This document shows, one piece after another, positions 58,365-60,224 of a stretch of 60,224 bases of DNA. The position numbers and the translations under genes are program-made. The notes beneath the pieces were generated by a model. The model worked only from the letters and a program-made list of their open reading frames with translations. It searched no databases and was not told where the DNA came from. The stretch comes from Minisyncoccus sp041663305 (GTDB lineage: Bacteria; Patescibacteriota; Minisyncoccia; Minisyncoccales; Minisyncoccaceae). Numbering within the stretch: position 1 is the stretch's first letter; every line of letters begins with the position of its first letter. The stretch lies in contig JBAYMT010000004.1 in assembly GCA_041663305.1 (NCBI GenBank), positions 1-60,224 of the forward strand, written 5' to 3'.

Positions 58365-59060
58365 ATGATAGAATTCAAACAAGTTTCTAAAGATTATGTT
58401 TCTAACATAGGCAAGGAAGTCAAGCCTGCCTTAAGGGAAGTTTCTTTTTCGGTAAAAGATGGCGAGTTTATTACGCTTTGCGGAAGATCTGGTGCGGGGA
58501 AAACCACTGTTTTACGAATGATTGCGTGTGAGGAAAAGCCGACTTCTGGAGCCGTTTTATTTTATGGACAAAACACTATAGATATAAAAGAAAAGGATGC
58601 TTATACTATCCGTCAGCAGCTGGGTTTTATTTTTCAAGATTTTAAATTGCTTCCATACAAGACTGTTTTTGAAAATGTTGCATATGCTCTTGAGGTGATA
58701 GGGCAAGACACTAAAAAATCTAAAGATGAGGTGATGAAGGTTTTAGACCTTGTTGGGCTAACAAAAAAGGCAAATCGTTTTCCTAAAGAACTATCAGGAG
58801 GAGAACAGCAAAGAACATCGATTGCTAGGGCGCTGATACATAGACCAAGAGTGATTTTAGCCGATGAGCCAACAGGAAATTTGGATCCATACCACTCAAG
58901 AGACATAATGAAGGTGTTAATGAAAATAAATGAAGCTGGTTCGACTATAATCCTTTCAACCCATAATAAGGAAATTGTTAATGCAATCAAAAAAAGAGTT
59001 ATTACCATTGATGACGGAAGAATTGTTCGCGATGAAGAAAATGGTATGTTCTTTATTTAA
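58365..59060 (+). CDS. ftsE: FtsE cell-division ATPase
   Basis: A 231-residue ABC ATPase. Walker A GRSGAGKTT (40-48), signature LSGGEQQR, Walker B VILADEPTGNLD, H-loop STHN. With FtsX it activates peptidoglycan hydrolases at the septum. Starts 1 nt after prfB. Confidence 0.93.
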   Translation: MIEFKQVSKDYVSNIGKEVKPALREVSFSVKDGEFITLCGRSGAGKTTVLRMIACEEKPTSGAVLFYGQNTIDIKEKDAYTIRQQLGFIFQDFKLLPYKTVFENVAYALEVIGQDTKKSKDEVMKVLDLVGLTKKANRFPKELSGGEQQRTSIARALIHRPRVILADEPTGNLDPYHSRDIMKVLMKINEAGSTIILSTHNKEIVNAIKKRVITIDDGRIVRDEENGMFFI

Positions 59061-59071
59061 TACAAATAGCT

Positions 59072-60010
59072 ATGAAATTTCAAAAAAAATTATTCAAATC
59101 GGATATGGTTAGTTATATAAGAAAAATTATAAGAGGAGGGTGGAGAAATTTTAAAAGGCAGGGGTTTTTGAGCTTTGCGACGGCATTGATTATTTTCATA
59201 GCGGTAATGCTGGGGACTCTGCTTTTTGTTTTTGAAAACGGTGTCAATTATTTTTCCGAAAAAATTAGAGACAAGATGGATGTTTCTGTTTATTTTAAAG
59301 AAAGTGTAAATCAGGAAACAATACTTGATTTAAAAGGGCAGGTTGAAAAATTGCCAGAGGTAAAATCAGCAGAATATGTTTCTCCTGAAGCTGCTTACGA
59401 AGCTTTTTCAAAAACTCACAAAGATGACACTTTTTCTCAATCGCTTCAGGCAATACAAGTAAATCCTTTTTTGGCTTCGCTTAAGATACAAACAACCAAG
59501 CCAGAGCAGTATAAAATAGTGGCATCATTTTTTGAAAAAGAAGAAATTGCTCCTTATGTGAGGGAGGTAAATGATCATAAAAGAGGGGAAGTAATAGAAA
59601 AGTTTTCTAAGATAGCCACAGATGCTGAGAGTATCGGTCTTGTCTCTACCATAATATTAAGCATTATTGCTTTGATAATAACTTTTAATACTGTAAGGTT
59701 GAGTATTCATTCACAGAGAATGGAAATAGAGGTGATGCATTTGGTTGGAGCAAGGAATAGTCTTGTTCGCGGACCATTTTTGATCCAAGGAATGATTTCA
59801 GGATTTTTTGCATCGCTTATAGCTTTTATATTGTCTGCAATAGTGATTTTCTTGGCGAAAGACAAGATATTTGCTATGACTGATGGATTTGACATTTGGA
59901 GTATTTATATGGCAAACTTGTCAGTAGTAATTCTGGTCCAATTTGGCATTGGAATCGGATTAGGACTGGTTGCTAGCTACATTGCAACACGAAAATATCT
60001 CAAAGGGTAG
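59072..60010 (+). CDS. ftsX: FtsX cell-division membrane protein
   Basis: A 312-residue partner of FtsE: TM1 (about 35-57), extracytoplasmic domain (60-180) that recruits hydrolases, then three TM in the C-terminal half. MDVSVYFKESVNQETI and SAEYVSPEAAYEAF are typical of FtsX. 11 nt after ftsE. Confidence 0.92.
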   Translation: MKFQKKLFKSDMVSYIRKIIRGGWRNFKRQGFLSFATALIIFIAVMLGTLLFVFENGVNYFSEKIRDKMDVSVYFKESVNQETILDLKGQVEKLPEVKSAEYVSPEAAYEAFSKTHKDDTFSQSLQAIQVNPFLASLKIQTTKPEQYKIVASFFEKEEIAPYVREVNDHKRGEVIEKFSKIATDAESIGLVSTIILSIIALIITFNTVRLSIHSQRMEIEVMHLVGARNSLVRGPFLIQGMISGFFASLIAFILSAIVIFLAKDKIFAMTDGFDIWSIYMANLSVVILVQFGIGIGLGLVASYIATRKYLKG

Positions 60011-60013
60011 TCG

Positions 60014-60032
60014 AAGCGGAATTCCGCTTTTT
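60014..60032 (+). terminator. Terminator of prfB-ftsEX
   Basis: AAGCGG-AATT-CCGCTT followed by TTT; just after ftsX. Confidence 0.65.
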
Positions 60033-60034
60033 GA

Positions 60035-60105
60035 TGCGGGATCTGCTAATGGTAGGCAAAAGGACTCTGAATCCTTGAATCTTGGTTCGAATCCAAGTCC
60101 CGCAA
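60035..60105 (+). tRNA. tRNA-Gln(CTG)
   Basis: Acceptor TGCGGGA/TCCCGCA (with the U1-A72 pair typical of Gln), D arm, anticodon stem AAGGA/TCCTT with loop CTCTGAA (CTG at 34-36, reading CAG), T arm CTTGG-TTCGAAT-CCAAG. No encoded CCA. Confidence 0.93.
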
Positions 60106-60115
60106 CATAAAACTT

Positions 60116-60138
60116 AGCACCTCTGAAAGAGGTGCTTT
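60116..60138 (+). terminator. Terminator-like hairpin after tRNA-Gln
   Basis: AGCACCTCT/AGAGGTGCT, loop GAA, then TT. Confidence 0.65.
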
Positions 60139-60148
60139 AGTTTATGTA

Positions 60149-60167
60149 TGCGGGACTTGGATTCGAA
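60149..60167 (-). repeat. Inverted copy of the tRNA-Gln 3' end
   Basis: TGCGGGACTTGGATTCGAA is the exact reverse complement of 60086-60104 (T-loop to acceptor end of tRNA-Gln), 19 nt. Confidence 0.9.
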
Positions 60168-60175
60168 GACGGAGG

Positions 60176-60224
60176 GTTATTTTGTAAAAAATAACGGCGG
60201 AGCTTTGACTGAAAGCGAGCCAGC
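60176..60224. repeat. Structured repeat at the right window edge
   Basis: Hairpin GTTATTTT/AAAATAAC (loop GTAA), then GGC..GCTTT-GACTG-AAAGC..GCC, then GCCAGC at the edge. Same GACTG-loop element as at 69-125. Confidence 0.6.

Noticed and set aside
1..60224. Alternative code with UGA as glycine (as in Gracilibacteria)
   Set aside because: TGA ends several genes cleanly (24677, 57037) and RF2, which reads UGA, is present.
1..60224. Circular 60-kb plasmid, because both edges match
   Set aside because: The content is core chromosomal genes (secA, lepA, rnpB, pgk, prfB); a contig break at a repeat explains the edges better.

Overview
The window is AT-rich, densely packed and almost entirely on the + strand. 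It reads as a chromosomal segment of a small-genome bacterium, most likely of the Candidate Phyla Radiation (Patescibacteria, Parcubacteria-like). The basis is gene content: giant surface proteins with peptidoglycan-binding domains, a half-size MFS protein, a TraD/VirD4-like ATPase beside a membrane partner but no other secretion genes, a 23S-IVP-type four-helix-bundle gene away from rRNA, a sigma-region-4/HARE fusion, and many genes whose -10 element lies 6-12 nt before the start codon. TGA is a normal stop here (for example after ftsB and the metallopeptidase) and RF2 is present, so the UGA-glycine code is excluded. The assignment is inference.

Layout. 1-7240: structured repeats at the left edge, MFS half-transporter, hydrolase-like protein, SDR oxidoreductase, a secreted Ig-like/peptidoglycan-binding protein, membrane proteins and an RdgB/HAM1 NTPase. 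7241-10200: clpB behind a sigma-70 promoter and a CIRCE-like operator. 10750-14600: eleven TGGCCA sites, a winged-helix protein, an ECF sigma factor, an inserted IVP element, an ECF-type promoter with a probable anti-sigma, then highly structured non-coding DNA. 14600-23000: two paralogous giant surface-layer-like proteins, the first with codon use typical of very high expression. 23200-31200: secreted and anchored envelope proteins, including a metallopeptidase and a lamin-tail/beta-propeller protein broken by a one-base frameshift, and a CDP-alcohol phosphatidyltransferase. 31290-37650: O-antigen-ligase-like/TPR protein, murB, a lysine-repeat histone-like protein, hpf and secA. 37650-40480: a nucleotide-metabolism island whose first part lies between repeated copies of the secA 3' end. 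40540-52220: thioredoxin-fold protein, ZIP transporter, secDF, sigma/HARE protein, TraD-like ATPase pair, pgk and a DHH phosphoesterase. 52250-60110: small minus-strand gene, rnpB, murJ, lepA, ftsB/divIC, tRNA-Thr, prfB (with its +1 frameshift), ftsE, ftsX, tRNA-Gln, and the same structured repeat again at the right edge.

How the parts fit. Most genes serve the envelope: secretion (SecA, SecD, SecF), wall building and division (MurB, MurJ, FtsE, FtsX, FtsB) and surface proteins. The ECF/anti-sigma pair next to the surface-layer genes is a plausible envelope-stress or S-layer control unit. The most unusual material is (i) gene cassettes framed by repeated secA C-terminal coding ends, (ii) a dispersed heptad-repeat element, one copy of which carries an IVP gene, (iii) the TGGCCA site cluster, and (iv) long RNA-like hairpins upstream of the main surface-layer gene.
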